A DNA stretch of 64,000 nucleotides from Pseudopedobacter alpinus (GTDB lineage Bacteria > Bacteroidota > Bacteroidia > Sphingobacteriales > Sphingobacteriaceae): NCBI RefSeq assembly GCF_042684645.1, contig NZ_JBHULV010000045.1, forward strand, positions 39,740 through 103,739, in the 5' to 3' direction. Below, one piece after another: positions 56,145 to 64,000 of this stretch. The notes beneath the pieces are model-generated. The model worked only from the letters and a program-made list of their open reading frames with translations, made no database searches and was not told where the DNA came from. Numbering within the stretch: the stretch's first letter is position 1; each line of letters opens with the position of its first letter. Made by a program: the position numbers and the translations under genes.

Positions 56145-57251
56145 TTATTTTGCTGATTTACCATAAGGATCAATTGGTAAAATTTTCCCTTCAACGTCGT
56201 ATTTTAGCTCTATAACTTTAACATTTCTTAAATGAGTTTTTCCTCCAGAAACTTGCGTATCATGATAGAACAAATACCATTTACCTTTAAATTCTACAAT
56301 AGAATGATGAGAAGTCCAGCCTACAACAGGATTAAGTATAACTCCATGATAAGTAAACGGACCGTAAGGATTGTCTCCAGTAGCATAAACTATTTTATGG
56401 GTATCACCTGTAGAATAAGAAAAATAATATTTTCCATTGTATTTATGCATCCATGAAGCTTCGAAGAAACGTTTTTCGTGGTTTCCACCTAAGAATTCTT
56501 TCCCGTTTTCATCTAATATTTTAATATCTTTTGGTGTTTCAGCAAACTCCTTCATATCACCTGCAAGCATTGCCATTTTAGGAGATAATGCCGGTTGATC
56601 ATCTTTTTCTAAATCTGTAGCCGAACCTTTAGCATCAAACTTTCCTGTCGCCCATTTTTGTAATTGCCCACCCCATATTCCACCAAAATACATATAGCTT
56701 TTACCATCTGTATCTGTAAAAACAGCTGGATCTATACTAAAACTGTTTTTTATAGCTTGTGTTTCTGCTTTAAAAGGGCCTTGCGGTTTATCGCTTTCGG
56801 CAACACCAATTCTAAATACACCATCTTTATCACGGGCAGGAAAATAGAAATAATATTTTCCGTTTTTAAACGCAATATCTGGCGCCCACATTTGCGAAAC
56901 TGCCCATGGCACATCTTCAACCGTTAAGGCCATCGGATAATCGGTTACTTTTCCGCCTACGCTATCTAATGAATAAACATAGTAATCTTTCATTGCAAAA
57001 TGATCGCCGTTATCATTTTCTGGCATACCAGCATCATAATCATGAGATGGATAAATGAAAATTTTACCATCAAAAACATGGGCAGATGGATCTGCGCTAA
57101 ATCTTTCTGTAATTAAAGGTTGAGAAACTGCACCTTCAAATAAATTTTCAGTTTTAGATGTGCTATCTGCACTGTTGGTGGTTTTTGTGTTTTGTGTACA
57201 AGCTGATGTGGCTAAAACAATAGCCGATAGAATGATCTGTTCAATCTTCAT
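56145..57251 (-). CDS. GH43 beta-xylosidase-type lipoprotein
   Basis: 368 residues. The lipobox LATSAC places the acylated Cys at residue 18. The compact GH43 propeller has D54 (FSADPSAHV), D174 (FSIDPAVF) and acid E264 (FFEASW), and YFSYSTGDTHKIVYATGDNPYGPF is typical of subfamily 1-like enzymes with no C-terminal module. It likely releases xylose or arabinose from short oligomers. It is the first gene of a GH43-GH3-GH67 unit whose leader carries a copy of the operator motif seen before susC. Confidence 0.92.
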   Translation of the reverse strand: MKIEQIILSAIVLATSACTQNTKTTNSADSTSKTENLFEGAVSQPLITERFSADPSAHVFDGKIFIYPSHDYDAGMPENDNGDHFAMKDYYVYSLDSVGGKVTDYPMALTVEDVPWAVSQMWAPDIAFKNGKYYFYFPARDKDGVFRIGVAESDKPQGPFKAETQAIKNSFSIDPAVFTDTDGKSYMYFGGIWGGQLQKWATGKFDAKGSATDLEKDDQPALSPKMAMLAGDMKEFAETPKDIKILDENGKEFLGGNHEKRFFEASWMHKYNGKYYFSYSTGDTHKIVYATGDNPYGPFTYHGVILNPVVGWTSHHSIVEFKGKWYLFYHDTQVSGGKTHLRNVKVIELKYDVEGKILPIDPYGKSAK

Positions 57252-57411
57252 ATTTATCTCTTAAATTTAGGTTATCCTTTATTTTACTGCTGTGCAAAAC
57301 GTATGTAATGCAAGTTCGGGTTAATTGGCTGTAATGATAAGCTCAAGTTTATACTTAAGAAAACCATCACAAGCAGTAAAAGTAGCCTCAATTAAATAAG
57401 TGGGATGTCAG

Positions 57412-57442
57412 AATTGTAAAAATATGTGGGATAAATGTTCAA
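57412..57442 (-). promoter_or_regulatory. Operator candidate upstream of the GH43-GH3-GH67 unit
   Basis: An exact AAATGTTCAA at 57433-57442 and a degenerate copy AATTGTAAAA (7 of 10 matches) at 57412-57421, again 21 bp apart, in the same orientation as the susC site and 161-191 nt before the GH43 start (susC site: 185-215 nt). The similar geometry supports shared regulation by the HTCS; one half is weak. Confidence 0.5.
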
Positions 57443-57668
57443 AAAGATAGCTTAGGTAATAAACTATCACATGAAATGCCTTACAATAGAAGATGGAGTT
57501 TGAAAACGGGACTAACAAAGCAGAGGTTTTTTCAATAAAAATTCAACCTCATCATTAAATCTGATATGATTTTTTAGTATGATAAAAACCTATCAACAGC
57601 CATAAAAGGTTTTCTTTAAAAAAGATAATCTTTTGATTTAGTTAATGCAGCTGAAAGTTGATGATAAT

Positions 57669-57707
57669 AAAAAAAATGAAGGCATTTCCCCACGAAAACA
57701 CCTTCAA
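57669..57707 (-). terminator. Terminator of the nagB-fusion/MFS unit
   Basis: On the minus strand GAAGGTGTTT pairs with AAATGCCTTC (10 bp, two G-U pairs; coordinates 57696-57705 and 57678-57687), 8-nt loop, then a run of eight T (complement of the A-run at 57669-57676). Confidence 0.85.
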
Positions 57708-57725
57708 ATTAATGTAAAATTTTTT

Positions 57726-59012
57726 TTAAGCTTTTACAGTTTTATGTCCTTCTACGGCATAAAATAAAATGTATAAATAAGCTGGAAACATACAAACTAA
57801 AAAGCCTGTTTGTGGCCCAAGTGATGTTTCTAAGCTAGCATAAATTTGAGGTAAAATTGCTCCTCCAGAAATACCCATTACTAACAATGCCGAGCCTATT
57901 TTTGTGAATTTACCCAAACCTTTAATTGCTAATGGGAATATAGCGGGCCACATAATAGAATTTGCTAAGCCCAATAAAGCAATAAAAACAATACTTGTAT
58001 AACCAGTTGTTAAATATGAAGCAAGGGTAAACAACAAACCTATAATGGCAGCAACCATTAATGCTGTTTCTTGTTTTATATATTTTGGAATTAAAGCTAT
58101 TCCTAAAATATAGCCCAAAACCATGGTTGCTAAAGTGTAAGAGGTGAAAATTTTAGTTTGATCTAACCCCATGCCTAATGAACTTCCATAAGTACCTATT
58201 ACGTCGCCAGCCATAACTTCGGCCCCAACATATAAAAAAAGACATATTACGCCTAAATTTAAGTTCCTGTAACTAAAAACGCTCGCTCTTGAGGCAACTA
58301 CTTTCCCGTCGGTATCTACTTCATCTTCATCTGTATTTATTTCTGGTAAAGATGATAACCTAATTAATATAGCCAAAATCACTAATACTATTGCAATAAT
58401 GATATAAGGTAAAATTACACGATTTGCTAACGCATCTAATAATCCTTCTTTTTCTAATGGATCTGTAATTATTTTTATTTTTTCTTCTATTTCTGTTGCG
58501 CCTTTAAGTACCATTGCACTTAAAATAAGCGGACTTAAAACACCTGCAACTTTATTACAGATACCCATAATGCTGATTCTTTTTGCAGCACTTTCTATGG
58601 GCCCAACTACAGTAATATATGGGTTTGATGCAGTTTGAAGTAATGAAAGTCCCATCCCTTGAACAAATAAGCCTATCAAAAATAATGGAAAAGCCCTCAT
58701 CATTGCTGCTGGAACAAATATTAAAGCACCAATAGCCATTACAAAAAGACCTAAAGACATTCCGTTTTTAAAGCCGCTCCATTTTAAAATATAGGAGGAA
58801 GGTATAGCCAAAAAGAAATAGGCCATATAAAAAGCAAATGTTACCAAAAGTGCTTGCGATGTGTTTAATTCGCAGGCTAATTGAAGAAATGGAATTAATG
58901 TACCATTTAACCATGTAATAAACCCGAAAATAAAGAACAAGGCGCCTATTATAATGATAGGATTGATTCCGTTTTTTGTATTAACAGCAGTGTCTTTTGA
59001 TGTTTGTGTCAT
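57726..59012 (-). CDS. Sugar MFS permease (FucP/GlcP/NagP family)
   Basis: 428 residues from the ATG at 59012; a frame starting nine codons upstream overlaps the nagB-fusion stop and is less likely. Twelve hydrophobic segments; N-terminal FFIFGFITWLNGTLIPFLQ and central NPYITVVGP are typical of FucP-type proton-sugar symporters. It follows the NagB-fusion gene in the same direction, so N-acetylglucosamine or a related amino sugar is the likely substrate; other hexoses remain possible. Confidence 0.88.
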   Translation of the reverse strand: MTQTSKDTAVNTKNGINPIIIIGALFFIFGFITWLNGTLIPFLQLACELNTSQALLVTFAFYMAYFFLAIPSSYILKWSGFKNGMSLGLFVMAIGALIFVPAAMMRAFPLFLIGLFVQGMGLSLLQTASNPYITVVGPIESAAKRISIMGICNKVAGVLSPLILSAMVLKGATEIEEKIKIITDPLEKEGLLDALANRVILPYIIIAIVLVILAILIRLSSLPEINTDEDEVDTDGKVVASRASVFSYRNLNLGVICLFLYVGAEVMAGDVIGTYGSSLGMGLDQTKIFTSYTLATMVLGYILGIALIPKYIKQETALMVAAIIGLLFTLASYLTTGYTSIVFIALLGLANSIMWPAIFPLAIKGLGKFTKIGSALLVMGISGGAILPQIYASLETSLGPQTGFLVCMFPAYLYILFYAVEGHKTVKA

Positions 59013-59039
59013 GTATTTTATAGCGTTAAAAATTTGCAA

Positions 59040-60959
59040 TTAAAACTCCCATCTCACAAATGCTTCCATAGCTTCGTACTCTGCCAAACCTAATTTATCA
59101 TAAGCTCTTGCCGTTTCGCTTGTTCTTTCCTCTGCTCTTACCCAAAATTCTCTAGCATCATCTCCAGGGAAAACTGGCATATCTTTTTGCGACTGATGCT
59201 TGAAAATTGCTAATCTTTTTCTTTTTACTTCTTGTGGCGAAAGTGGAACTGCCATTTGTATTTCATGAATTTCAAATTCATGCCATGCACCTCTGTATAG
59301 CCATAACCAACAATCTTTAACCCAATCATCAGTTACTTTTAATCTTTGTAAAGCTGTTAAAATGATATTGAAACATACTTTGTGTGTACCATGTGGATCA
59401 GCAAAATCGCCGGCTGCAAATACCTGTTGAGGTTTTACTTTACGCAGCAATTCCATTGTTTCCACAATATCGTCTTCAAAATCTACCTTATTGGTAACTT
59501 TTAATCTATCGTAAAAAGGTAAAGCCATAAAATGGATGTTTTCATCAGCTAAACCAGCAAATCTCGCTCCTGCCGTTGCTTCTCCTTTTCTAATTAAACC
59601 TTTAACTGTTAATAGCTCTGGAATATCTGGCTGGTTTGGAGATTTATTCTCCAAAAACTGCTTCATCTTCTCGTAAGTAGCTTCTAAACCAGAGGCATCT
59701 GTATTTTGTGATTTAGCAAAATCTATATTGAACTCCATAAAACGCAAAGCTTCATCGTCCCAAACTGCGGTATTTCCAGAAGTTTGGTACGCTACATGCA
59801 CATCATGACCTTGGTCTGCCAATCTAATAAATGTACCACCCATAGAGATCACATCATCATCTGGGTGTGGAGAAAATATGATTGAACTTTTTATTGACGG
59901 TTCTGCTCTTTCTGGTCTTTGGCTATCATCAGCATTTGGTTTACCACCTGGCCAACCTGTAATGGTATGCTGTAATTTATTAAATACATCAATGTTAAGA
60001 TTATAAACTGGCCCTTTCTCGGTAGCTAACTGAGCCATACCATTATTGTTGTAATCCTCTTCTGTAAGTTTTAAAATAGGTTTATCGGTTTTTTTAGCTA
60101 ACCAGATAACCGCCTTTTTTATAGTTTTTTCTGCCCAAGCGCAATCTCTTACTAACCATGGTGTATCAAAACGAGTAAGTTCTGAAGCTGCTTCTTTATC
60201 TAAAATAAATTCTACATGATCTGATAATTGCAAAAATGTAGCAGGTACATCAGAAGAAATTTCTCCTTCAACGGCTTTTTTTATAATGGAAGCTTTTTTC
60301 TGATTCCAAGCCATTAAAATAATTTCGCGGGCTTTAAATATGGTACCTACTCCCATAGTGATAGCTTTGGTTGGCACATTTTCTTTACCCCCAAAATCTC
60401 TTGAAGCATCCCTTCTTGTTAAATCGTCTAAAGTAACTAACCTTGTACCAGAGTTGGGTGCTGATCCTGGTTCGTTAAAACCAATGTGCCCTGTTCTACC
60501 GATACCTAATAATTGAAAATCTAAACCTCCGTAAGCACTAATTTTACGTTCGTACTCTAAACAAAATGCAGCAACGTCATTTTCTGCCAATGTACCATCT
60601 GGTATATTGATATTTTCTTTTTTAATATCAATATGGTTAAATAACTGCTCGTTCATAAAGGTTACATAACTTTGAGCAGCATTTGGCTTCATAGGAAAGT
60701 ACTCATCCAAATTGAAAGTGACTACGTTGCTAAAACTCAAACCTTCTTCTTTATGCATCCTAATTAACTCTGCATAAACACCAACAGGGGTAGCCCCAGT
60801 TGCTAACCCTAAGATTGCTTTTTCACCAGCTTCTTGTTTTGCTTTTATTAATGTAGCAATACGCTGAGCAACTTTTTTTGAAGCTATATCTTGATTATCA
60901 TAAACAGTAACTGGAAGTTTTTCAAAACGGGTTTCTTCTAAGAGGTTTAAACGAGACAT
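59040..60959 (-). CDS. NagB-type glucosamine-6-phosphate deaminase fused to a PIG-L (LmbE) domain
   Basis: 639 residues. Residues about 15-290 are the NagB deaminase fold: TFNLDEYFPM (D85 equals E. coli D72), GIGRTGHIGFNEPGS (H158 and E163 equal H143 and E148), but the position of E. coli D141 is T156. Residues about 350-639 are a PIG-L/LmbE domain with PHPDDD (364-369), WDDEALRFMEF and DPHGTHKV, the zinc-site pattern. The first half would convert GlcN6P to Fru6P and ammonia; the second could be a deacetylase, giving a one-protein GlcNAc-6-P route, but that is inference. Bacteroidota often carry this fused form. Confidence 0.88.
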   Translation of the reverse strand: MSRLNLLEETRFEKLPVTVYDNQDIASKKVAQRIATLIKAKQEAGEKAILGLATGATPVGVYAELIRMHKEEGLSFSNVVTFNLDEYFPMKPNAAQSYVTFMNEQLFNHIDIKKENINIPDGTLAENDVAAFCLEYERKISAYGGLDFQLLGIGRTGHIGFNEPGSAPNSGTRLVTLDDLTRRDASRDFGGKENVPTKAITMGVGTIFKAREIILMAWNQKKASIIKKAVEGEISSDVPATFLQLSDHVEFILDKEAASELTRFDTPWLVRDCAWAEKTIKKAVIWLAKKTDKPILKLTEEDYNNNGMAQLATEKGPVYNLNIDVFNKLQHTITGWPGGKPNADDSQRPERAEPSIKSSIIFSPHPDDDVISMGGTFIRLADQGHDVHVAYQTSGNTAVWDDEALRFMEFNIDFAKSQNTDASGLEATYEKMKQFLENKSPNQPDIPELLTVKGLIRKGEATAGARFAGLADENIHFMALPFYDRLKVTNKVDFEDDIVETMELLRKVKPQQVFAAGDFADPHGTHKVCFNIILTALQRLKVTDDWVKDCWLWLYRGAWHEFEIHEIQMAVPLSPQEVKRKRLAIFKHQSQKDMPVFPGDDAREFWVRAEERTSETARAYDKLGLAEYEAMEAFVRWEF

Positions 60960-60992
60960 AATATTTTTATATTAAAGACCAACATTGATAAA

Positions 60993-61000
60993 CAAACTTA
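60993..61000 (-). promoter_or_regulatory. Candidate -7 box of the nagB-fusion gene
   Basis: Minus-strand TAAGTTTG (complement of CAAACTTA) fits TAnnTTTG, 34 nt before the start codon. No clear -33 TTTG was found. Confidence 0.4.
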
Positions 61001-61106
61001 AATAAAATTTAGATTAAAACATTAAATCTTATTAAAAAAATTATTAAGTTGTTGTAATTATTTGAAATAAAGCAATTTGAAATCTTTTTTTTGGAATGTA
61101 ATTCAT

Positions 61107-62297
61107 CTAATTAGCGTCTTTACCTAAGCTTTCCATAACCAAAATAGCGGAGCCAATTAATTCTGCATCAAAACCAATTTCTGATATATAAATTTCCGTT
61201 TCGGCAGCTAAGCGAGGAATACAATACTTGTTTAAAGCTTGTTGAATAGGGGCTAAAAGTAATTTTCCCACTTTTACTCCTCTTCCACTTAATACGATAG
61301 CTTTTGGGTTAATGATATGAATAAGGATTGAAAGACCCCTTCCAATTTTGTAGGCAGCATCAGAAAGTAGCTCAATCGCAAATTGATCTCCTTTATTAGC
61401 TATATCCATAACCGCATCACCAATATCTAATTTAGAAGTTGATGAATCATATTTTAACCCTGTTTTTCTTCCGGAGTTTATGCCTTCAATAGCTTTATCT
61501 GCTACCGCTAATAATGAAGCTTCGGCTTCTAAACATCCTTGTTTTCCGCAAGAACATAATAATCCTTCTTCAGAAATTGGGATATGACTTAACTCGCCAG
61601 CAAAACCACTATGGCCTCTAAATAGCTGTCCGTTTACAATCATACCTAAACCTATACCCCAGCTAAGGTTAATAATCATAGCGTCGTTAATAGTTTTTGC
61701 CAAGCCAAATTTTAATTCTGATAAAGCAATTAAACTAGAGTCATTATCTATAAAAACAGGTAAATTTAATTCGTCAGTTATATGCTGGCTCACACTTTTT
61801 TTACCAGATTCTAAATAAGTATAGTTAATGCCTTCTTTGGCATTTACAAAACCAGGCATGCCTATTCCAACTCCAATTAATTTATCTTTTTTGATGCCCG
61901 AATTTTGGATATGATTGGCGATTAATGCCGTGAGTTCTCTTAAAGAATTTGGATTATTTTTAAGCTTTAAATCAACAATTTCTACAGGTGTAACGTAATT
62001 ATTTAACATATCAATAGTTACTATTCTTGTAGATAGCTGATCCATTGCAACGGCTACAATATTAATTTGACTTGCATTTAAAGCATACATTAAAGGCCTA
62101 CGACCTCCGGTTGATGCTGCATAACCTTTCTCTATAACAAAGCCCTTTTCAATAAGATTACCAATGGCTTTTGTTACTAATGGAATGCTTTTATCTATTT
62201 GCAAGCTAACGTCTGCACAAGACATAGTCTTGTTATAGAAGATTTGTTTAATTATTTCGAAATAAAGCTTTGAGTTCTTTTTATTGGCGTTAAACAT
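61107..62297 (-). CDS. ROK-family transcriptional regulator (NagC/XylR type)
   Basis: 396 residues. An N-terminal winged helix-turn-helix (about 5-75; MSCADVSLQIDKSIPLVTKAI) is followed by a ROK sugar-kinase-like domain with GVGIGMPG, a NLSWGIGLGM loop and the zinc motif CSCGKQGCLE. ROK regulators sense sugars or sugar phosphates. Its place between the NagB-fusion operon and a divergent BadF-type gene suggests control of amino-sugar catabolism; xylose control is less likely from distance. Confidence 0.93.
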   Translation of the reverse strand: MFNANKKNSKLYFEIIKQIFYNKTMSCADVSLQIDKSIPLVTKAIGNLIEKGFVIEKGYAASTGGRRPLMYALNASQINIVAVAMDQLSTRIVTIDMLNNYVTPVEIVDLKLKNNPNSLRELTALIANHIQNSGIKKDKLIGVGIGMPGFVNAKEGINYTYLESGKKSVSQHITDELNLPVFIDNDSSLIALSELKFGLAKTINDAMIINLSWGIGLGMIVNGQLFRGHSGFAGELSHIPISEEGLLCSCGKQGCLEAEASLLAVADKAIEGINSGRKTGLKYDSSTSKLDIGDAVMDIANKGDQFAIELLSDAAYKIGRGLSILIHIINPKAIVLSGRGVKVGKLLLAPIQQALNKYCIPRLAAETEIYISEIGFDAELIGSAILVMESLGKDAN

Positions 62298-62499
62298 ATT
62301 TGCAATTATAATAAAGCATTTTTTCTACAACAGATTAATAGCATGTAAACATCCATAAATATTCTTAAAATTAAAATAATACAGCATCCCAATAGCTCTT
62401 TAAATAATTAAGGATAATTATATGTATATCTTTTCACGAAAATAAAGAATAATAAATCAAATCTTTTTAATTTTTTTTAAAAGATTAATCAACTTTTTA

Positions 62500-62507
62500 T
62501 ATATTTG
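62500..62507 (+). promoter_or_regulatory. -7 promoter element of the BadF-type gene
   Basis: TATATTTG, a perfect TAnnTTTG, 69 nt before the start codon in the 279-nt intergenic region shared with the ROK gene; the -33 region is only T-rich. Confidence 0.45.
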
Positions 62508-62576
62508 GTTTTACAATTTATAAACCGCTTTACAATTATTAACTGTTAAAGCAATTATCCTTAAAATATTTTTAAC

Positions 62577-63413
62577 ATGATTCTTTTAGCAGATAGTGGC
62601 TCTACCAAAACAAGTTGGTGTTTAAAAAGTATTAATAATACAGATTTTCATTTTGCTACCGAGGGTTATAACCCTTATTATTTAGACAGTTCTTATATTG
62701 CTAATTCTATTAAAGCAGGGTTACCTAATGAAATAAAACCAGAATTAATTACAGAAGTTAATTTTTATGGTGCCGGCTGCAGTGAAGATAAAGGTTTTAT
62801 TATTAAGGATGCCTTAAAAGATACTTTTAAAAATGCTGTAAGTTATGTGGATATTGATTTATTGGCTGCGGCCAGATCTGTACTTGGTAACACAGCAGGT
62901 TTTGTAGGTATTTTAGGAACGGGTACCAACAGTTGCTTATATAACGGAAAAAAGATAACACACATTGTAAATTCATTAGGTTTTTTAATGGGAGATGAAG
63001 GAAGCGGTGGATACTTAGGGAAAAAGTTACTTACGGCTTACTCAAGAGCTTATCTTCCTGAAAGTTTAGTGCTAGATTTTTTTGAAAACTATCACTTAAC
63101 AGCAAATGACATTGTAAACGAAGTATATGCTACTAAAATGCCTAATACTTATTGCGCAAGCTTTTGTCCGTTTATTAGTAAGCACATTACACATCCTTTT
63201 ATAGATGAAATGGTTAAATCATCTTTTAGAGATTTTTTTACAAACATTGTTAATTACTACCCTAATTATAAAGATGAAACTTTTAACTGTGTAGGCTCTA
63301 TTGCTCACAATTTCTTACCTCAATTAAATGCGGTAGCTAATGAATTTGAAATGAAAATAGGAAACATTATAAGAAACCCAATGGACGGATTGATTGAATA
63401 CCATAGGGTTTAG
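62577..63413 (+). CDS. BadF/BadG/BcrA-type ATPase, N-acetylglucosamine kinase-like
   Basis: 278 residues. The phosphate-binding loop DSGSTKT (6-12) opens the protein; FVGILGTGTNSCLYNG and GDEGSGGYLGKKLL are the second phosphate and adenosine segments of the ASKHA fold, as in mammalian-type GlcNAc kinases and BadF proteins. It probably phosphorylates GlcNAc or a related amino sugar, feeding the NagB fusion. It is divergent from the ROK regulator, which may control both. Confidence 0.85.
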   Translation: MILLADSGSTKTSWCLKSINNTDFHFATEGYNPYYLDSSYIANSIKAGLPNEIKPELITEVNFYGAGCSEDKGFIIKDALKDTFKNAVSYVDIDLLAAARSVLGNTAGFVGILGTGTNSCLYNGKKITHIVNSLGFLMGDEGSGGYLGKKLLTAYSRAYLPESLVLDFFENYHLTANDIVNEVYATKMPNTYCASFCPFISKHITHPFIDEMVKSSFRDFFTNIVNYYPNYKDETFNCVGSIAHNFLPQLNAVANEFEMKIGNIIRNPMDGLIEYHRV

Positions 63414-63465
63414 GCTTTTAATCACTATTAATTTTAAATTTAAGTAGCTTTTTGAATAAATAACC

Positions 63466-63473
63466 TATATTTG
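63466..63473 (+). promoter_or_regulatory. -7 promoter element of tRNA-Asp
   Basis: TATATTTG, a perfect TAnnTTTG match, 30 nt before the mature tRNA 5' end. The TTTTTG at 63449-63454 is too close to be a normally spaced -33 box. Confidence 0.5.
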
Positions 63474-63502
63474 CACTCCCGAACAGAAATGAACGGACTA
63501 AC

Positions 63503-63579
63503 GGAGTGGTAGTTCAGCTGGTTAGAATGCCTGCCTGTCACGCAGGAGGTCGCGGGTTCGAGTCCCGTCCATTCCGCCA
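63503..63579 (+). tRNA. tRNA-Asp (anticodon GTC)
   Basis: 77 nt. Acceptor GGAGTGG pairs with CCATTCC (one G-T), the anticodon arm is CCTGC-CTGTCAC-GCAGG with GTC, and the T arm contains GGTTCGAGTCC. CCA is encoded at 63577-63579. Confidence 0.97.
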
Positions 63580-63828
63580 ATTACATTTTAAAAATGTGCA
63601 AAAGCCTTCGAATGATATGATTTGAAGGCTTTTTTGGTTTTAAGCCCTGCCAAATTATATAATAAAACCCAATATTTATGAGCGTCATTCATGACGTCTT
63701 TTAAAACTAGAAAAAAAGACGCGTTGAAAGTGACGCTTATAGCTGTGAATCAAGGTGTTCAACCATTAAACATCTTGATTTGATGAGACTACATTTCGAC
63801 ATTTGTTTAATCTAATAATGATGTTGTT
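63580..63828. other. Gene-free tRNA flank
   Basis: 249 nt with a terminator at its start and no gene seen. It separates tRNA-Asp from the integrase remnant. A short palindromic stretch (CGTCAT-TC-ATGACG) lies near 63685. No repeat of the tRNA 3' end (a possible att site) was found in the window. Confidence 0.5.
63601..63635 (+). terminator. Terminator after tRNA-Asp
   Basis: AAAGCCTTC (63601-63609) pairs with GAAGGCTTT (63624-63632), loop about 14 nt, then a T-run. Confidence 0.85.
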
Positions 63829-63948
63829 ATGTTAGAAAAAAGCTTCGTGCTAATCTTCTTTCTGAAGAAACCCAAAAATGAAAAAGGAAATTTAAGGTAT
63901 ATCTACCTACGTGTGACAGTCGATGGTGGAGTTCCTACCTTTGACTAG
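63829..63948 (+). pseudogene. Decayed N-terminus of a tyrosine recombinase (integrase)
   Basis: An ATG at 63829 opens MLEKSFVLIFFLKKPKNEKG followed by RYIYLRVTVDGGV and a TAG stop at 63946-63948 after 39 codons. The opening is the usual start of the arm-DNA-binding domain of Bacteroidota tyrosine recombinases (about 400 residues). The sequence after the stop, up to a second stop just before the window end, no longer resembles the family. It lies 250 nt beyond tRNA-Asp, a common integration site, so an element was probably lost here. Confidence 0.75.
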
Positions 63949-64000
63949 AGGGATTTTATTGTCAGATTTAATTTAAACACATTAAATTTGAAACTATGAA

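Larger units (their letters stand above)
57252..57725 (-). promoter_or_regulatory. Intergenic region upstream of the GH43-GH3-GH67 unit
   Basis: 474 nt with no gene seen. It contains the operator candidate (57412-57442) and the terminator of the MFS permease unit (57669-57707). The rest is AT-rich. Confidence 0.5.

Noticed and set aside
63680..63770. GACG-containing repeats after tRNA-Asp as a possible CRISPR-like or att structure
   Set aside because: Only short irregular palindromic pieces; no regular repeat-spacer pattern and no copy of the tRNA 3' end.

Overview
The window looks like a chromosomal segment from a low-GC Bacteroidota of the Sphingobacteriaceae type (Pedobacter-like). The indications are a SusC/SusD pair, a hybrid two-component system (HTCS), a type IX secretion (T9SS) sorting domain, paired ExbD genes with an NKEYGAYQLR-type TonB, and -7 elements of the Bacteroidota form TAnnTTTG. 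Genus assignment is inference from gene content.

Layout. 1-3.9 kb: the end of a beta-propeller-like protein, a GH20 beta-N-acetylhexosaminidase and a Gfo/Idh-like oxidoreductase, all + strand. 4-5.5 kb: L-serine dehydratase, ending at a bidirectional terminator. 5.5-11.3 kb (-): an operon reading exbB, exbD, exbD, tonB, a small membrane protein, a PstS-like lipoprotein and a TPR protein. 11.6-24.3 kb: housekeeping genes (pckA, SUI1/YciH factor, lipid kinase, metK behind a SAM-II-type riboswitch, DNA-3-methyladenine glycosylase, an AhpD-like protein, cysS, an azurin-like lipoprotein, an EEP hydrolase, two rhomboids, mutL). 24.4-30.9 kb (+): an amidohydrolase, a GH3-C/beta-lactamase hybrid, an amidase_2 lipoprotein, a deacetylase-like protein and upp. 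31.0-31.4 kb holds a broken SGNH/sialate O-acetylesterase remnant.

31.8-57.3 kb (all -) is a large xylan utilisation locus: HTCS regulator, GH115, GH10, a T9SS-sorted CBM-like protein without a catalytic domain, GH43, CE15 glucuronoyl esterase, GH10 with an inserted CBM, SusD, SusC, GH67, GH3 and GH43. The enzyme set suits glucuronoxylan, including lignin-linked glucuronoyl esters: xylanases cut the backbone, CE15 and the GH115/GH67 alpha-glucuronidases remove uronic acid, SusCD imports oligomers, and GH3/GH43 finish to xylose. Strong hairpin-plus-T-run terminators at 44.4 and 40.1 kb divide the locus. A 10-nt direct repeat with 21-bp spacing upstream of susC, and a partly degenerate pair at a similar distance upstream of the GH43-GH3-GH67 unit, are candidate HTCS operators.

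57.7-63.4 kb is an amino-sugar module: a sugar MFS permease, a NagB/PIG-L fusion, a ROK regulator and a divergent BadF-type (N-acetylglucosamine kinase-like) ATPase. The window ends with tRNA-Asp(GTC), a terminator, and a decayed tyrosine-recombinase start, suggesting a former integration site. I found no intact mobile element, CRISPR array or rRNA. The most promising less-described items are the catalytic-domain-free T9SS protein of the xylan locus, the repeated operator candidate, and the fused NagB with a substituted catalytic-loop residue.
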